64,000 nucleotides of DNA from Micromonospora sp. WMMD1120 (GCF_029626235.1 NZ_JARUBO010000005.1:3876501-3940500); one strand, 5' to 3'. Shown: positions 8,086 to 16,709, counted from the stretch's first letter. Numbers and translations: made by a program. The notes: a model not told the origin generated them from the letters alone.

Positions 8086-8862
8086 ATGACGCAGCTGTTC
8101 TCGGTCGAAGGAAAGACGGTACTGGTCACCGGCGGATCGCGGGGGATCGGCCTGATGATCGCCCAGGGCTTCGTCCGGGCCGGCGCACACGTGATCATCT
8201 CGTCCCGTAAGGCGGACGTCTGTGCGGCGGTCGCCAAGGAACTCTCCGCCGAGGGCCGCTGCGACGCCATCCCCGTCGACCTCGGCGACGACGCCGGCGC
8301 CGAGGCGCTGGCCGCCGCCGTCCGCGACCGCTTCGACCGCCTCGACGTGCTGGTCAACAACGCGGGCGCGACCTGGGGCGCGCCGCTGGAAAACTACCCG
8401 GAGGCCGCGTTCGACAAGCTCTGGGCGGTCAACGTCAAGGCCGTCTTCCGGCTCACCACCGCGCTGCTGCCGGCGCTGCGCGCCGCCGCCAGCGCCGACG
8501 ACCCGGCCCGCGTGATCAACATCGGGTCGATCGACGGCATCCGGGTGCCGTGGATGGAGGTGTACGCGTACTCGGCCACCAAGGCGGCCGTGCACATGCT
8601 CACCCGCAGCCTCGCCCACCAACTGGCCGGCGAGCAGATCACCGTCAACGCGATCGCGCCCGGCCCCTTCGAGAGCAAGATGATGGCGTTCGCGCTCGAC
8701 GACCCGGAGAGCCGCGCCGCGATCGAGCAGCAGGTCCCGCTGGGCCGCATCGGCCGCCCCGAGGACATGGCCGGCACCGCCATCTACCTGGCCTCACGGG
8801 CTGGTGCGTACCTCACCGGCGCGGTCATCCCCGTCGACGGCGGCATCACCACCCACGGTTGA
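8086..8862 (+). CDS. Short-chain dehydrogenase/reductase (FabG/RhlG-like)
   Basis: 258 aa, a complete classical SDR. It has the NAD(P) motif TGGSRGIG (residues 15-22), NNAG at 91-94, the catalytic Ser in NIGSIDG, and Y162-S-A-T-K166. The C-terminus (LTGAVIPVDGGITTHG) is typical. Basic residues in SSRK after beta-2 favour NADPH. Closest in look to RhlG-type 3-oxoacyl reductases. ATG 8080 is also possible as the start (two more residues). It is divergent from the AraC gene and ends at a strong hairpin. Confidence 0.9.
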   Translation: MTQLFSVEGKTVLVTGGSRGIGLMIAQGFVRAGAHVIISSRKADVCAAVAKELSAEGRCDAIPVDLGDDAGAEALAAAVRDRFDRLDVLVNNAGATWGAPLENYPEAAFDKLWAVNVKAVFRLTTALLPALRAAASADDPARVINIGSIDGIRVPWMEVYAYSATKAAVHMLTRSLAHQLAGEQITVNAIAPGPFESKMMAFALDDPESRAAIEQQVPLGRIGRPEDMAGTAIYLASRAGAYLTGAVIPVDGGITTHG

Positions 8863-8908
8863 GCACCGGCTGGCCCCGGGGCGGGCTGTGCGCGTACCCC
8901 CGGGCATG

Positions 8909-8947
8909 CCGGGGCCGCGCGGACTCGGCAGATCCGCGCGGCCCCGG
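8909..8947. terminator. Bidirectional hairpin terminator
   Basis: Perfect 15-bp stem (8909-8923 with 8933-8947) with a 9-nt loop, between the convergent SDR and ssgB genes. It serves both strands. Confidence 0.85.
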
Positions 8948-8957
8948 TTCGCTCGTT

Positions 8958-9389
8958 TCAGCGACCGGCGAGCAGCCGGTTCACCGCCGTGTCGACGTCC
9001 AGGTGCTCGGCCTCCCGGCCGCGCGGGACGACGACGTACGTGCGTCGAAGGAAACGCACCAGGACGCTGCGCGGCACCTCGAAGAGGGCGTTGCCGTCCG
9101 GTGACGAGAGGGCCAGCGCGACGAAGTCGCCGCGCGGTGTGGCCCAGGGCCAGACCCGCACATCCCCGATGCCGGCCGGCTCGTCCAGGCCGGTGACCAG
9201 AAGTTCGCGAGCGAACGACCAGCTCACCGCCTCACCTCCGGCCGATTCGGCATGGAACAGGACATGGACCGCATACGGGTCAGCAGGGTCGTAACGCAGG
9301 CTGGCACGCACCGGCAAGGCGGTGGCGTCAGGCGCGACGAGCCTTAGCGACGTCTCGACCTCTACGGTCGTCGGTCGGATGACACTCAT
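8958..9389 (-). CDS. ssgB: SsgB-like sporulation/cell-division protein
   Basis: 143 aa, the usual length of SsgA-like proteins. Landmarks are LRYDPADPYAVHVLFH, SWSFARELLVTGL, GDVRVWP and LALSSPDGNALFEVP, all strongly conserved in SsgB. In Streptomyces SsgB recruits FtsZ to sporulation septa; Micromonospora forms single spores and keeps this paralogue. The ATG is followed by MSVIRPTTVEVE. The gene stands alone and is divergent from the TIGR02611 gene (273 bp spacer). Confidence 0.88.
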   Translation of the reverse strand: MSVIRPTTVEVETSLRLVAPDATALPVRASLRYDPADPYAVHVLFHAESAGGEAVSWSFARELLVTGLDEPAGIGDVRVWPWATPRGDFVALALSSPDGNALFEVPRSVLVRFLRRTYVVVPRGREAEHLDVDTAVNRLLAGR

Positions 9390-9662
9390 GGACGTTCTCC
9401 CCCCGGCACCGCTGCGGAACGCGCGTGTCCCGCTTTTCCCATACTCAGGTGCTACTCCTGGCTACGCTCCGCCATACGCTGACTTCACCCAGTGGTGGGA
9501 AGGGGGACGGAAAGCCCGCGTGAATGTGAGGATTCATGTAGGATTTCCGGTTCTGCCCAGTGCGTGATGCCGCCCGGCATCGGGTGGCTCAGTCGTCGAC
9601 TTACTCCGGTAACGTCCAGTCGGGCGTTGCAGTGACGGGCCCGAGCGACACTGGGGAGTGAA

Positions 9663-10349
9663 ATGGTGGCGAACCGATCCTCAATGGATCCGGCGACGGC
9701 ACCCGGCCCACCGAAAGTCGCGGTCCGGGCAGCCGAAAAGCGGGGGTACGCAGTGCCGAAGGAGCAACCCGAGCTGGCCAGACGGTCGAAGCCCGGCGGC
9801 GGTGGTGTCGACCGCCCCGGTGGCGGTGGCGCTCGTGCCCGCGGAGGCCGGGCCGGCGCCGGCGGCGGTCGTGGCGGTGCTGGCGGCGATGCTGGTGGCG
9901 CCGGCGGCGTCGGTCGCGGTGGCGGCGTGGCCGTCCAGGACCCGCCGCGTCGTCCCCGCTGGCGGGAGCGGATCGCCCTCACCCTCGAACTCATCCGGGC
10001 CAATCCGACCGGCCGGATCGCGCTCAAGATATTCATCGCGATCGCCGGGGCGCTCGTGGTGACCATCGGCATCGCCCTCATCCCGCTACCAGGGCCGGGT
10101 TGGCTGCTGGTGATCGCCGGGCTCGGCATCTGGGCCGTCGAATACCACTGGGCCCGCCGGCTGCTCGGCTTCACCCGCCGCCACGTCCACGGTTGGACGC
10201 GCTGGGTGACCCGACAGTCACTGCTGGTGCGAGTCGTGCTCGGCTCCGTGGGGCTGGTCTTCGTGGCGACAGTGGTCTGGCTGTCGCTGAAGTACAGCCT
10301 CGGCATCGACGTGATCGCCGAGGCGATGCACTACCTCGCGACGCACTGA
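9663..10349 (+). CDS. TIGR02611-family membrane protein with Gly-rich N-terminus
   Basis: 228 aa. The N-terminal 100 residues are low complexity (Gly/Arg/Ala repeats at about 48-92), probably a disordered cytoplasmic region. The C-terminal part has three membrane helices, with the family signature IPLPGPGWLLVIAGLGIWAVEYHWARRLL in the middle and a last helix near VVLGSVGLVFVATVVWLSL. The function of TIGR02611 proteins is unknown; they are widespread in actinobacteria and often sit beside tRNA genes, as here. ATG 9663 overlaps the TGA of the phrase AGTGAAATGG; a later start (Val 98 region) cannot be excluded. Confidence 0.82.
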   Translation: MVANRSSMDPATAPGPPKVAVRAAEKRGYAVPKEQPELARRSKPGGGGVDRPGGGGARARGGRAGAGGGRGGAGGDAGGAGGVGRGGGVAVQDPPRRPRWRERIALTLELIRANPTGRIALKIFIAIAGALVVTIGIALIPLPGPGWLLVIAGLGIWAVEYHWARRLLGFTRRHVHGWTRWVTRQSLLVRVVLGSVGLVFVATVVWLSLKYSLGIDVIAEAMHYLATH

Positions 10350-10399
10350 CCCCGGATTTCCGGTCCGGTTCCACGATCGGGTAGAGTCAGTGTCGCTGA

Positions 10400-10471
10400 G
10401 GGCGATTAGCTCAGTGGGAGAGCGCTTCGTTCACACCGAAGAGGTCGCTGGTTCGATACCAGCATCGCCCA
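10400..10471 (+). tRNA. tRNA-Val (anticodon CAC)
   Basis: 72 nt without encoded CCA. The acceptor stem GGGCGAT pairs with ATCGCCC (10464-10470), with discriminator A at 10471. The D-arm contains TTAGCTCAGTGGGAGAGC. The anticodon stem CTTCG/CGAAG encloses the loop TTCACAC, giving CAC at 10432-10434, which reads GUG. The T-arm GTTCGATACC is intact. Its 3' end is a typical attB for actinomycete integrative elements. Confidence 0.96.
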
Positions 10472-10491
10472 CCCTTAGTTCGCGCAGGTCA

Positions 10492-10526
10492 GAAGCCCGT
10501 TGCCGGCTCAGTCGGTAACGGGCTTC
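10492..10526 (+). terminator. Terminator after tRNA-Val
   Basis: 14-bp stem (10492-10505 with 10513-10526, one G-U pair) and a 7-nt loop, 20 nt after the tRNA. Confidence 0.8.
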
Positions 10527-10954
10527 GCCGTATGTGCTGCTCACATTGGGAGCAGATTGGGAGCATGGCGCTGCCGCCGATGGTTGCCTGACATCTCTAG
10601 AGTCCTCGTCTGGCGTTCGTCGACGTCCGTCCGCTCGGGTCCATTGCTGGTGAACTCCCTTCGCGACCAGGTTGGATACATCTCAAACGGTCGGTCCTCG
10701 GCGACTGGAGTCCCCGCAGCTGACCGGAGCACCCGTACGTGTGTGAGGAGGACACGCGGGTCGCAGGAAACAGCAGCTCGAACGGCGGAGCGCCCCACGC
10801 GCGTGAGGAGGCCGGAACGCCCAGAGCGTGCGCGGGAGATGCGCGCATAAGGGGCGTGGGCCGTCGACGCCTGCCACAAGGCAACGGGGCAGCACGTCCC
10901 GGCACCCGCCGGAAGTAGAGGCAACGCGGTTTGTCGAGATCGCCGTCCTCAGCG

Positions 10955-10993
10955 CTGTCGGCTCCGTCTGAAAACTTCAGGCGGAGCCGACAG
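10955..10993. terminator. Long hairpin with 3-nt loop
   Basis: 18-bp stem (10955-10972 with 10976-10993) with one G-U pair and the loop AAC. The stem is built on GTCGGCTCCG. It is probably the terminator of a lost gene; strand undecided. Confidence 0.6.
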
Positions 10994-11096
10994 GCCCATT
11001 GAAGAGAGCCAGTCCCATCGACGTACCGCTTTTGGCCGTCGGTGCTGCTGTCGGTATGGCCCCGGAAGGCGAGACTCAAGTTCCATCAGCAGTTTT

Positions 11097-11348
11097 CTGA
11101 CCAGGGCTCCTGCTGGGAGACCTCTTCGGGATGCTCGGAGGCGTCAGCGTTGGCACCTCCCGGCGGCAGCAGAACGGTGTCCGCGCATGGCCGAAGGGCG
11201 GCCCGTCGTCGCGGCGGGCCGCCCTTTGTCCAAGCCTCAGACGGGGGGAAACGCCCTGACCAGGCGCTTCGGGGTGGAGACCTCTCGGCGGACCCGAAGC
11301 CATCAGCGTTGGCACCCCGAGGAGGGGGTAGGGCGGCGTCCGCTCAGG
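11097..11348. repeat. Imperfect direct duplication, period about 160 bp
   Basis: CTGACCAGG at 11097 and 11256 is followed in both copies by GGAGACCTCT, (C/T)CAGCGTTGGCACC (near 11143 and 11302) and a GTCCGC...GGCCG block. The copies are about 90 bp long with indels. Together with hairpins on either side, this suggests decayed duplicated DNA, not a gene. Confidence 0.45.
11194..11226. terminator. Hairpin terminator with short T-run
   Basis: 12-bp perfect stem AAGGGCGGCCCG (11194-11205) with 11215-11226, followed by TTGTC. It lies downstream of the minus-strand DUF998 gene and inside the duplicated region. Confidence 0.6.
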
Positions 11349-11382
11349 CCGATGAGCGTGCAGCTGATCTGTCGAGATGCGC

Positions 11383-12048
11383 TCAGCCTCCTCTTCGGAA
11401 CGGGCGACTGATCACGTGCTGCTGATCTGCTGCCTCACTTGGGTGAGTGAACGTTGTGCGACGGAGGTGCAGGGCGAAGGCGGTGATCCAGGTCCAGCCA
11501 AGTCCGATGGTGAGACGCTGGTACAGGCCGCGGTGTTCGGAGACGGCCAGACCTTGGATGAGTAGAAGCATGGTCACGCCGGCTATTGCGCTGATTATCG
11601 CCCAGATCCAGGACCGACGCCGGGCAGAGTGAAACGCCCAGGTGAAGGTCAGGAGCGGTAGGGATAGGAAAACAACGCTGCCTGCGGCGTTGTGGGCGGT
11701 GCCGTGCCAGGTGTGCCGGGCCTGCCCGGCGACATCGGTGGTGAACAGCCCGGACGCGATGAGGGCAACACCGAACAGGCCGGTCAGGGCCGCCGCGATC
11801 CAGGCGGCCGAGCGGGGGTGCAGGACGCGGCGTATACCGAGGGCGAATGCCACGAACAGTGAGCCGCACACGAGGAAGTTGGTGATCTGGATCCATCCGG
11901 TCGACCCGAGTGCCAATTCGCTGGCGGCTTGGCGGATCGGACGGTATCCGGGCTGTAGCGCGCCGCCAACGAGGATCACGATGACGAACAGAGGCCCGGC
12001 GGCGGCGCCGCACGCGAGGAGCCGCCGGGTGGTGACGTTTTCCTTCAT
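11383..12048 (-). CDS. DUF998 membrane protein
   Basis: 221 aa with about six hydrophobic helices. The DUF998 hallmarks are all present: GGALQPGYRPIRQAASELALG after helix 1, GIASGLF-like ASGLFTTD, and WHGTAHN with HXXXA before helix 4. Family members are integral membrane proteins of unknown function, often next to regulators. It is divergent from the two-component pair at 12223 (175 bp spacer), suggesting it may be the target of that system (inference). Confidence 0.88.
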   Translation of the reverse strand: MKENVTTRRLLACGAAAGPLFVIVILVGGALQPGYRPIRQAASELALGSTGWIQITNFLVCGSLFVAFALGIRRVLHPRSAAWIAAALTGLFGVALIASGLFTTDVAGQARHTWHGTAHNAAGSVVFLSLPLLTFTWAFHSARRRSWIWAIISAIAGVTMLLLIQGLAVSEHRGLYQRLTIGLGWTWITAFALHLRRTTFTHPSEAADQQHVISRPFRRGG

Positions 12049-12222
12049 GACTCCATTGGGCGTGCGGGACCGAACTTGTGGTAGCGGCCGCCGTCGGTCG
12101 GTGTGGCGACGATGGTGGCGGTTTCGAACCTACTTTCGTCGGTATGGGCAGGACGGGGTGCTCGGTTCCGGCCTACCGTTGCCGCCGTGGTGGGAGTTGG
12201 CTGGAGTTGGGCGGAGCCGGTC

Positions 12223-13386
12223 GTGAAGCGGGATGACTTGCCGAGGCGGCGGCTGGTTGACGCTGTCGTGGTGGCGGTCGCGTTGCTCGCCGGTCTGGTG
12301 TTGCTGGCCGGGCCGACCGCCGACCTGCCCGGCGGCTACGGCCTCACACCGGTGGTCTTCGCGGCGACGGCCGGCGCGCTGTTTTGGCGCCGGAGCGCAC
12401 CGGTCACGGTGGCCTGGCTTGCTTTCGCTGGCAGCGCCGTCCTGGCCGCCGTCGAGACCCTCGCACCGGGCGACTCGATCCGGCCGGGCGAAAACACGAT
12501 CATGTTCCTCACTCCCGCCGCCCCGTTCGCGGCCTACGCGGTCGCGGCCTACGCCGCTCGTCGCGTTCGAGGCTGGGCGGCGGTGGTTGCTCTCGCGGCT
12601 GCGGCCACGGCACCGTTGCCGCCGCCTTGGGCGCGACTACGCTCCGGCCTGGTGCTGCTGGGTGTGCCGGTCCTTCTCGGCCTTTACCTGGCAGCACGCC
12701 GCCGCATGGTCAACATGCTGCGCGAGCGGGCCCGGTGGGCCGAGGCTGACCGGTACGCCGCAGCCGAGCGGGCCGCCGCAGGTGAACGTGAGCGGCTCAC
12801 CGCCGAGATGCACGATGTGGTGACGCATCAGGTCACCCTCATCGTGCTGGAGGCCGGGGCGCTCGGGCTGACCGCAGCCGATGTGGCGACTCGGGTGGCC
12901 GCGGAGCGGATCCGAGAGGCCGGTTGCGCGGCACTCGACGACCTTCGCGACCTGGTCCGGGTCCTGCCTGAGCAGCCGTCAGTCCGGGAGCCGGTGCCGG
13001 TACTGCTGCCCGATTTGCGACCACTGGTAGGCCCGGCGGCTCTGGAGGTGACGGGTACCCCGGTGTCGGTGTCCCCAGCGGTCGGGCAGGCGGTGGTCCG
13101 GGTCGTCCAGGAAGCGCTGACCAACGTGAGGAAACACGCGCCGGGTGCCCGTATAGAGGTGGGGGTGCAGTACGAGGGCGGCGGCGTGCGAGTTGTTGTC
13201 CGCAACGGAGTGGTTCGGTCGACGGCGGATGCGCGGCTGGCCGCTTCCGGGTCGGGAACCGGGCTGCACGGGTTGCGGCGTCGGGTCGAGTTGCTTGGCG
13301 GCACGTTCATGGCCGGGCCCGAGCCTGGCGGCGGTTTCACGCTGCGGGCGTGGCTGCCCGGCGTACAACACGACGGGTCGTCATGA
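12223..13386 (+). CDS. NarL-type sensor histidine kinase (HisKA_3)
   Basis: 387 aa from a GTG with GGAG 7 nt upstream. Four to five hydrophobic segments occupy residues 10-165. A coiled linker rich in Ala/Glu/Arg leads to the HisKA_3 domain with H197 in EMHDVVTHQVTLIV. The ATPase part shows VVQEALTNVRKHAPGA and a short GTGLHGLRRRVELLGG. There is no separate sensor domain, so it is likely membrane-perturbation sensing, as in DesK/LiaS-like kinases. It overlaps its regulator by 4 nt (ATGA). Confidence 0.93.
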   Translation: MKRDDLPRRRLVDAVVVAVALLAGLVLLAGPTADLPGGYGLTPVVFAATAGALFWRRSAPVTVAWLAFAGSAVLAAVETLAPGDSIRPGENTIMFLTPAAPFAAYAVAAYAARRVRGWAAVVALAAAATAPLPPPWARLRSGLVLLGVPVLLGLYLAARRRMVNMLRERARWAEADRYAAAERAAAGERERLTAEMHDVVTHQVTLIVLEAGALGLTAADVATRVAAERIREAGCAALDDLRDLVRVLPEQPSVREPVPVLLPDLRPLVGPAALEVTGTPVSVSPAVGQAVVRVVQEALTNVRKHAPGARIEVGVQYEGGGVRVVVRNGVVRSTADARLAASGSGTGLHGLRRRVELLGGTFMAGPEPGGGFTLRAWLPGVQHDGSS

Positions 13387-14012
13387 TCCGGGTCGTGGTG
13401 GCCGATGACGATCCGTTGGTCGGTGCGCACCTGCGCACAATCCTGGCGAGCGCCGGCGACATTGAGGTGGTCGACATCGTGGCAGACGGGGCCGCGGCGG
13501 TAGAGGCAGCCATCCGGCACCGTCCGGACCTGGTCCTGATGGACCTGCGCATGCCGGGCGTCAACGGACTGGTCGCCACTGATCAGATCGCCGCCCTGAA
13601 CCCGGCCCCGTTCGTGGTGGTGCTGACCACGTTCACGGCCGATCGGTATGTGGCTGCCGCGCTGCGCGCCGGAGCCAGCGGGTACGTGCTCAAAACCACG
13701 CCGCCGCGCGAGTTCGTCGACCTCATCCGCACCGCCGCCGCCGGCCACACGATCCTGCCGCCCGGTGCGGCCCGGGTCCTGCTGCCCGCCGGCCCGTCGG
13801 TGACGCTGCCGAACAGCCTGTCCGAACGGGACCGGGAGATCCTGACCGGCCTGGGCCAGGGCCTGACCAACGCGCAATTGGCGGCCCAACTGCACCTCAC
13901 CGAAGCCACCATCAAGGGCTACGTCTCGCGGGTCCTTACCCGACTCGGCTGCACCAACCGGACCGAGGCGGCCCTCCTCGCCCAGCGCGCCGGACTCGTC
14001 AAGTACGAATAG
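13383..14012 (+). CDS. NarL/FixJ-family response regulator
   Basis: 209 aa. Receiver domain with D8-D10 and phospho-acceptor D54 (LVLMDLRMPG), Thr in LTTFT and Lys in YVLKTTPP. The C-terminal LuxR-type HTH (LSERDREILTGLGQGLTNAQLAAQLHL..., VSRVLTRLGCTNRTEAALLA) is intact. ATG overlaps the kinase stop. Partner of the kinase at 12223; the likely target is the divergent DUF998 gene. Confidence 0.95.
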   Translation: MIRVVVADDDPLVGAHLRTILASAGDIEVVDIVADGAAAVEAAIRHRPDLVLMDLRMPGVNGLVATDQIAALNPAPFVVVLTTFTADRYVAAALRAGASGYVLKTTPPREFVDLIRTAAAGHTILPPGAARVLLPAGPSVTLPNSLSERDREILTGLGQGLTNAQLAAQLHLTEATIKGYVSRVLTRLGCTNRTEAALLAQRAGLVKYE

Positions 14013-14411
14013 TCCGAGGCCAGCGGCACGCGGGATTCGCTGGTTGACCGCTTGATCGAGTGCACGCTCATGCCGCGATCTGCGCGACTGCGGCTGAACT
14101 GTTGGACCCTGGTTGAGCCGTTTCGGGAGCCCGCTCACTGTGAGGGGGCTCCCCGGAGCCTGGCCCGGCTTGAACGGTGCTGCCATCCCTGGTCAGTGAC
14201 GTGCGGTACCGGCGCCGCACGTTGGGCAGGCCGGCCTCCGAGGCTAATGCGTCCAAGACCTGATGGAGGATCCATTTACATCGGGGATTGTTCCCGCTCT
14301 CCATTCTGGTAGGCCCGACCGTCAGCCATGGTCGTAGCGGCGGGGAGGTGGCTTCTGCGGTCGCCGTACCTCGGGCCAGTGTCCGCGATTCCGCGAGAAA
14401 CGACTGCGGGA
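14013..14411. other. Gene-poor spacer between response regulator and repSA remnant
   Basis: About 400 bp with no recognised gene. A 78-codon minus-strand reading frame (14068-14304, starting MESGNNPRCKW) cannot be matched to a family. Because the replication gene at 14412 is truncated at its 3' end, this stretch probably contains the deletion scar. Confidence 0.5.
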
Positions 14412-15371
14412 TTAACCATCGCCGGTCGCCCGCCGCAGCTTAGTTGTGACGACGATCTGCCGGGCGGCGGCATGGACTGCGGCGGCCAAGTCATCGACGG
14501 TGATGCCGGCCGGTGGCGGCACGAGTGCATCCGGGTCAGGGTCGACACCGTCAAGGCGCAGCAGGGCGTGGAAGTGCACGCCTGCCCGGCGCTGCATCTC
14601 GGCGACCTTGCCGTGCGACACCCGGACCGGCGGCACCCGGCGCACTGTGCCGGAGCCGGTGGCGACCTGGACGAAGGGGATGCCGCGACGTCGGCAAAGG
14701 GCGGCGAGGTGACGTTCGACGGCCTGTTTGGTGCGCCGCCACAGCTCGCCCGAGAAGTAGTTCCAGACGGCCTGGTGCTCGTGGTCGTAGCAGTCCAGAC
14801 ACAACGGCTGCCCGAGCCGCGGATCGTCGGCGTCGTGGCGGACGAAACACGCCGCGAGCTGCCCGTGCTGGCAGGTGCCGGCGGCGCTTCGGGCGCGACA
14901 CGGGGCGGGCCGGCAGTCGCAGCGCTGCCGCGTGGCGCAGGTGTGGCGGGCGACGTGGCGGTGGTGAACCGCGCCGAAGGACGGGGCGGTGAAGGTGGCG
15001 AAGGCGACTGGGTGTCGACCAACCGAGTCGGCTACGCCCTTGCCGCCGGTCAGGCCGCAGCGGACAACCTGGTAGGCGTCGCCAGCGTAGACCCAGGCGC
15101 AGTCGCGGCACTGCGATTCGCGGCGGTTGCCGCACGCCTTGTAGAGCGCGTGGTCAGGCAGCTCGTCGGTCTGGAGTTGGCTGGTAATGCGGCCCGTGGT
15201 CGTCTCGACGGCCGCGAGGGTCCCGGTAAGTCGGATTGGCCGAGCGCAGCCGCCGGCAGCGGCGATGTGCTCAAGCCAGCCGGAGAATTCCGGGGTGGCG
15301 GCGCGGTGCAGGGCTTGGGCGTTCCGGCCGACGGCGAGGCCGGACCGGTGCAGAGTGAGCGGGGTGGGCAC
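14412..15371 (-). CDS. Truncated RepSA-type replication initiator
   Basis: 319 aa from a GTG start (VPTPLTLHRSGLAVGRNAQAL). It has the features of pSAM2-type RepSA initiators of actinomycete integrative elements. These are a Cys-rich metal-binding region (CGNRRESQCRDCAWVYAGDAY), RHPVAFATFTAPSFGAVHH, several CxxC pairs, and the HUH-like motif VHFHALLRLDG near residue 277. Complete proteins are roughly 450-600 aa; this one stops soon after VVTTKLRRATGDG, so the C-terminal catalytic part is missing. It is most likely a non-functional remnant of an integrative element at tRNA-Val. Confidence 0.75.
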   Translation of the reverse strand: MPTPLTLHRSGLAVGRNAQALHRAATPEFSGWLEHIAAAGGCARPIRLTGTLAAVETTTGRITSQLQTDELPDHALYKACGNRRESQCRDCAWVYAGDAYQVVRCGLTGGKGVADSVGRHPVAFATFTAPSFGAVHHRHVARHTCATRQRCDCRPAPCRARSAAGTCQHGQLAACFVRHDADDPRLGQPLCLDCYDHEHQAVWNYFSGELWRRTKQAVERHLAALCRRRGIPFVQVATGSGTVRRVPPVRVSHGKVAEMQRRAGVHFHALLRLDGVDPDPDALVPPPAGITVDDLAAAVHAAARQIVVTTKLRRATGDG

Positions 15372-15997
15372 GGTCTTCTCTTCAGGGGGTGGCAGGGACG
15401 GGAGACGAAGCACCACCAGCCGTGGACGTTGGTCCGCTGGTGGTGTTCGTCGTGTCTCCTGGCACCGCCGGGAGGGCGGCTGACGCCGGAGGGCGGGTTC
15501 GTGGTGGTGCCACGTCCCGCCGATGGTTGTGTCCTCTCGCGTTCGTCGAGCTGGTGATGAAGGCCGGCACGGGTGAGGAGCCTGGAATGTCGGCATCGGA
15601 GCGGTTGCCGCAGGCTGTCCCCACCCGTGTAGGTGTGCGAACCCGGGCCATCGCGGACGGCAGTTATGCCGTGCTGGGCCGCTCAGTGGATTCGGAGAAC
15701 CGGCACGGCGGCTGGTGCGACCGGGAGCCGGCGGGATGTGACCCGCATCAGCGGCAGGAAGGCCGCTCGGCATCTCCGAGGTCGAGTCCAGCGATTCGGC
15801 AGGAAGGCCGCGCTGGCGTGCTCGACGAGCGCCAGAGTAGCACCGGGTGCCGACACGTCAACCTGCCGTGATGTCCTCGGATGGAGGTGGGGCGGCTGGC
15901 TGCCGGCGGTGTAGGAGGACTTTCTGTACGTCTATCAAGGCGGCCCCGAGACGGGCCGCAAGCGCCGCCGCCTGGGCGCGCGTCCGTCTCTCCAGTT
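15372..15997. other. No recognisable gene upstream of repSA
   Basis: 626 bp. In related elements the transfer genes (spd, tra) would lie here, but no such product is visible in any frame. Two copies of a GGCAGGAAGGCCGC(G/T) sequence (near 15755 and 15799) are noted; otherwise nothing is seen. Confidence 0.5.
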
Positions 15998-16321
15998 ATG
16001 GAGTTCAAGAAGACCGACAGCGGCGGCGAGTTGGAGTGAGGCGGCCGGGACGCGCTGGCGCCATGGGCGCCTGCGGTGAACGGCAAGGTCGAGATCGGCC
16101 TCGAGGAGGATGGGGTTCACGTCAGCGTCGACCGGGACGGCTTCCCCCATCTCGGAGTCATTCAGTACAAGCCTGATACCGATCCGATGTTCCTCGCCAG
16201 AGACCGGGCACGCGGCGGGCCCGAACTCATGGCGCCGTTCGTACCCAACACGCACGACCAGTGGATCAACGGCCAGCGCCCGCGGCCAAAGTCGTGCTGC
16301 GTGACGGATGTCTCCGGATGA
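15998..16321 (+). pseudogene. Small gene with an in-frame stop (hypothetical)
   Basis: From ATG 15998 the frame reads MEFKKTDSGGELE, then TGA at 16037-16039 where most codons around would predict Trp or similar. It stays open to 16321 (GGRDALAPWAPAVNGKVEIGLE..., ending CCVTDVSG). Either the gene is broken by the stop, or only the GTG-started 81-aa part from 16076 is translated. Its stop overlaps the next gene's ATG (ATGA), which shows that the downstream part was once, or is, translated. Family unknown. Confidence 0.45.
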
Positions 16322-16656
16322 TCAGGTGGTTGGTTAGAAATCTCGCGCTCTGTGCCGGGCTGCTCCTGGTGGCGTGCCTATTCTATGGAGCGGTGTACGA
16401 AGGCGCGACTGCGAACTCAGTGATTCGGAGCATCCTGGTAAGGGTTGGTGTACCGACGGCACTCATGTCCGTGCTGCTGTTCCTCATCGGCCAGCGGGTC
16501 TCGCCGGCCGCTTATCGGCTGGCGGCACTCAGCGGCGCCCTTGTCGCAGGCTGCGCCGGTCTGCTGGGGGATTACCGGGTGCTCACCGTTCAACTCACCA
16601 CTCAGGTGGTGTTCGGGACGCTGATGTCGAAACCGAAACCGAAACCGAAACCGTAG
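16318..16656 (+). CDS. Small membrane protein with Lys-Pro tail
   Basis: 112 aa with three hydrophobic helices (residues about 8-28, 38-58, 68-88) and a C-terminal KPKPKPKP tail encoded by four perfect GAAACC units. The start overlaps the previous stop, suggesting translational coupling. No family recognised. A hairpin terminator follows 24 bp later. Confidence 0.6.
   Translation: MIRWLVRNLALCAGLLLVACLFYGAVYEGATANSVIRSILVRVGVPTALMSVLLFLIGQRVSPAAYRLAALSGALVAGCAGLLGDYRVLTVQLTTQVVFGTLMSKPKPKPKP
16629..16652 (+). repeat. (GAAACC)x4 microsatellite in coding sequence
   Basis: Four exact hexamers encode the Lys-Pro tail of the protein at 16318. They could vary in number by slippage without a frameshift. 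Confidence 0.9.
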
Positions 16657-16679
16657 CCGTAAGCGATCTGTGTAGCGTG

Positions 16680-16709
16680 GTGGGGGCGGGGTGACGGCTC
16701 CGCCCCCAC
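16680..16709 (+). terminator. Hairpin terminator
   Basis: 10-bp stem GTGGGGGCGG (16680-16689) with CCGCCCCCAC (16700-16709) and a 10-nt loop, after the small membrane protein gene. Confidence 0.75.

Larger units (their letters stand above)
10527..11382. other. Gene-poor, degenerate stretch after tRNA-Val
   Basis: No gene is recognised here. Near the tRNA lies a short direct repeat, TTGGGAGCA, twice within 21 bp (about 10544-10565), preceded by its partial complement TGCTCAC. This arrangement is seen at attachment sites of integrative elements (from general knowledge). The rest holds three strong hairpins and an imperfect duplication, listed separately. A minus-strand reading frame near 11,000-11,079 contains GHTDSSTDGQKRYVDG, weakly like the end of a tyrosine recombinase (GH...Y), but no catalytic domain can be assembled. 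Confidence 0.5.

Noticed and set aside
10597..11079. Possible integrase C-terminus (GHTDSST...RYVDG) on the minus strand
   Set aside because: Only a short resemblance; no Arg-catalytic boxes or N-terminal domain follow, so it is mentioned only as a weak hint.
16037..16039. TGA read as selenocysteine
   Set aside because: No SECIS-like hairpin follows and the protein shows no redox motif; a nonsense mutation or later start is simpler.
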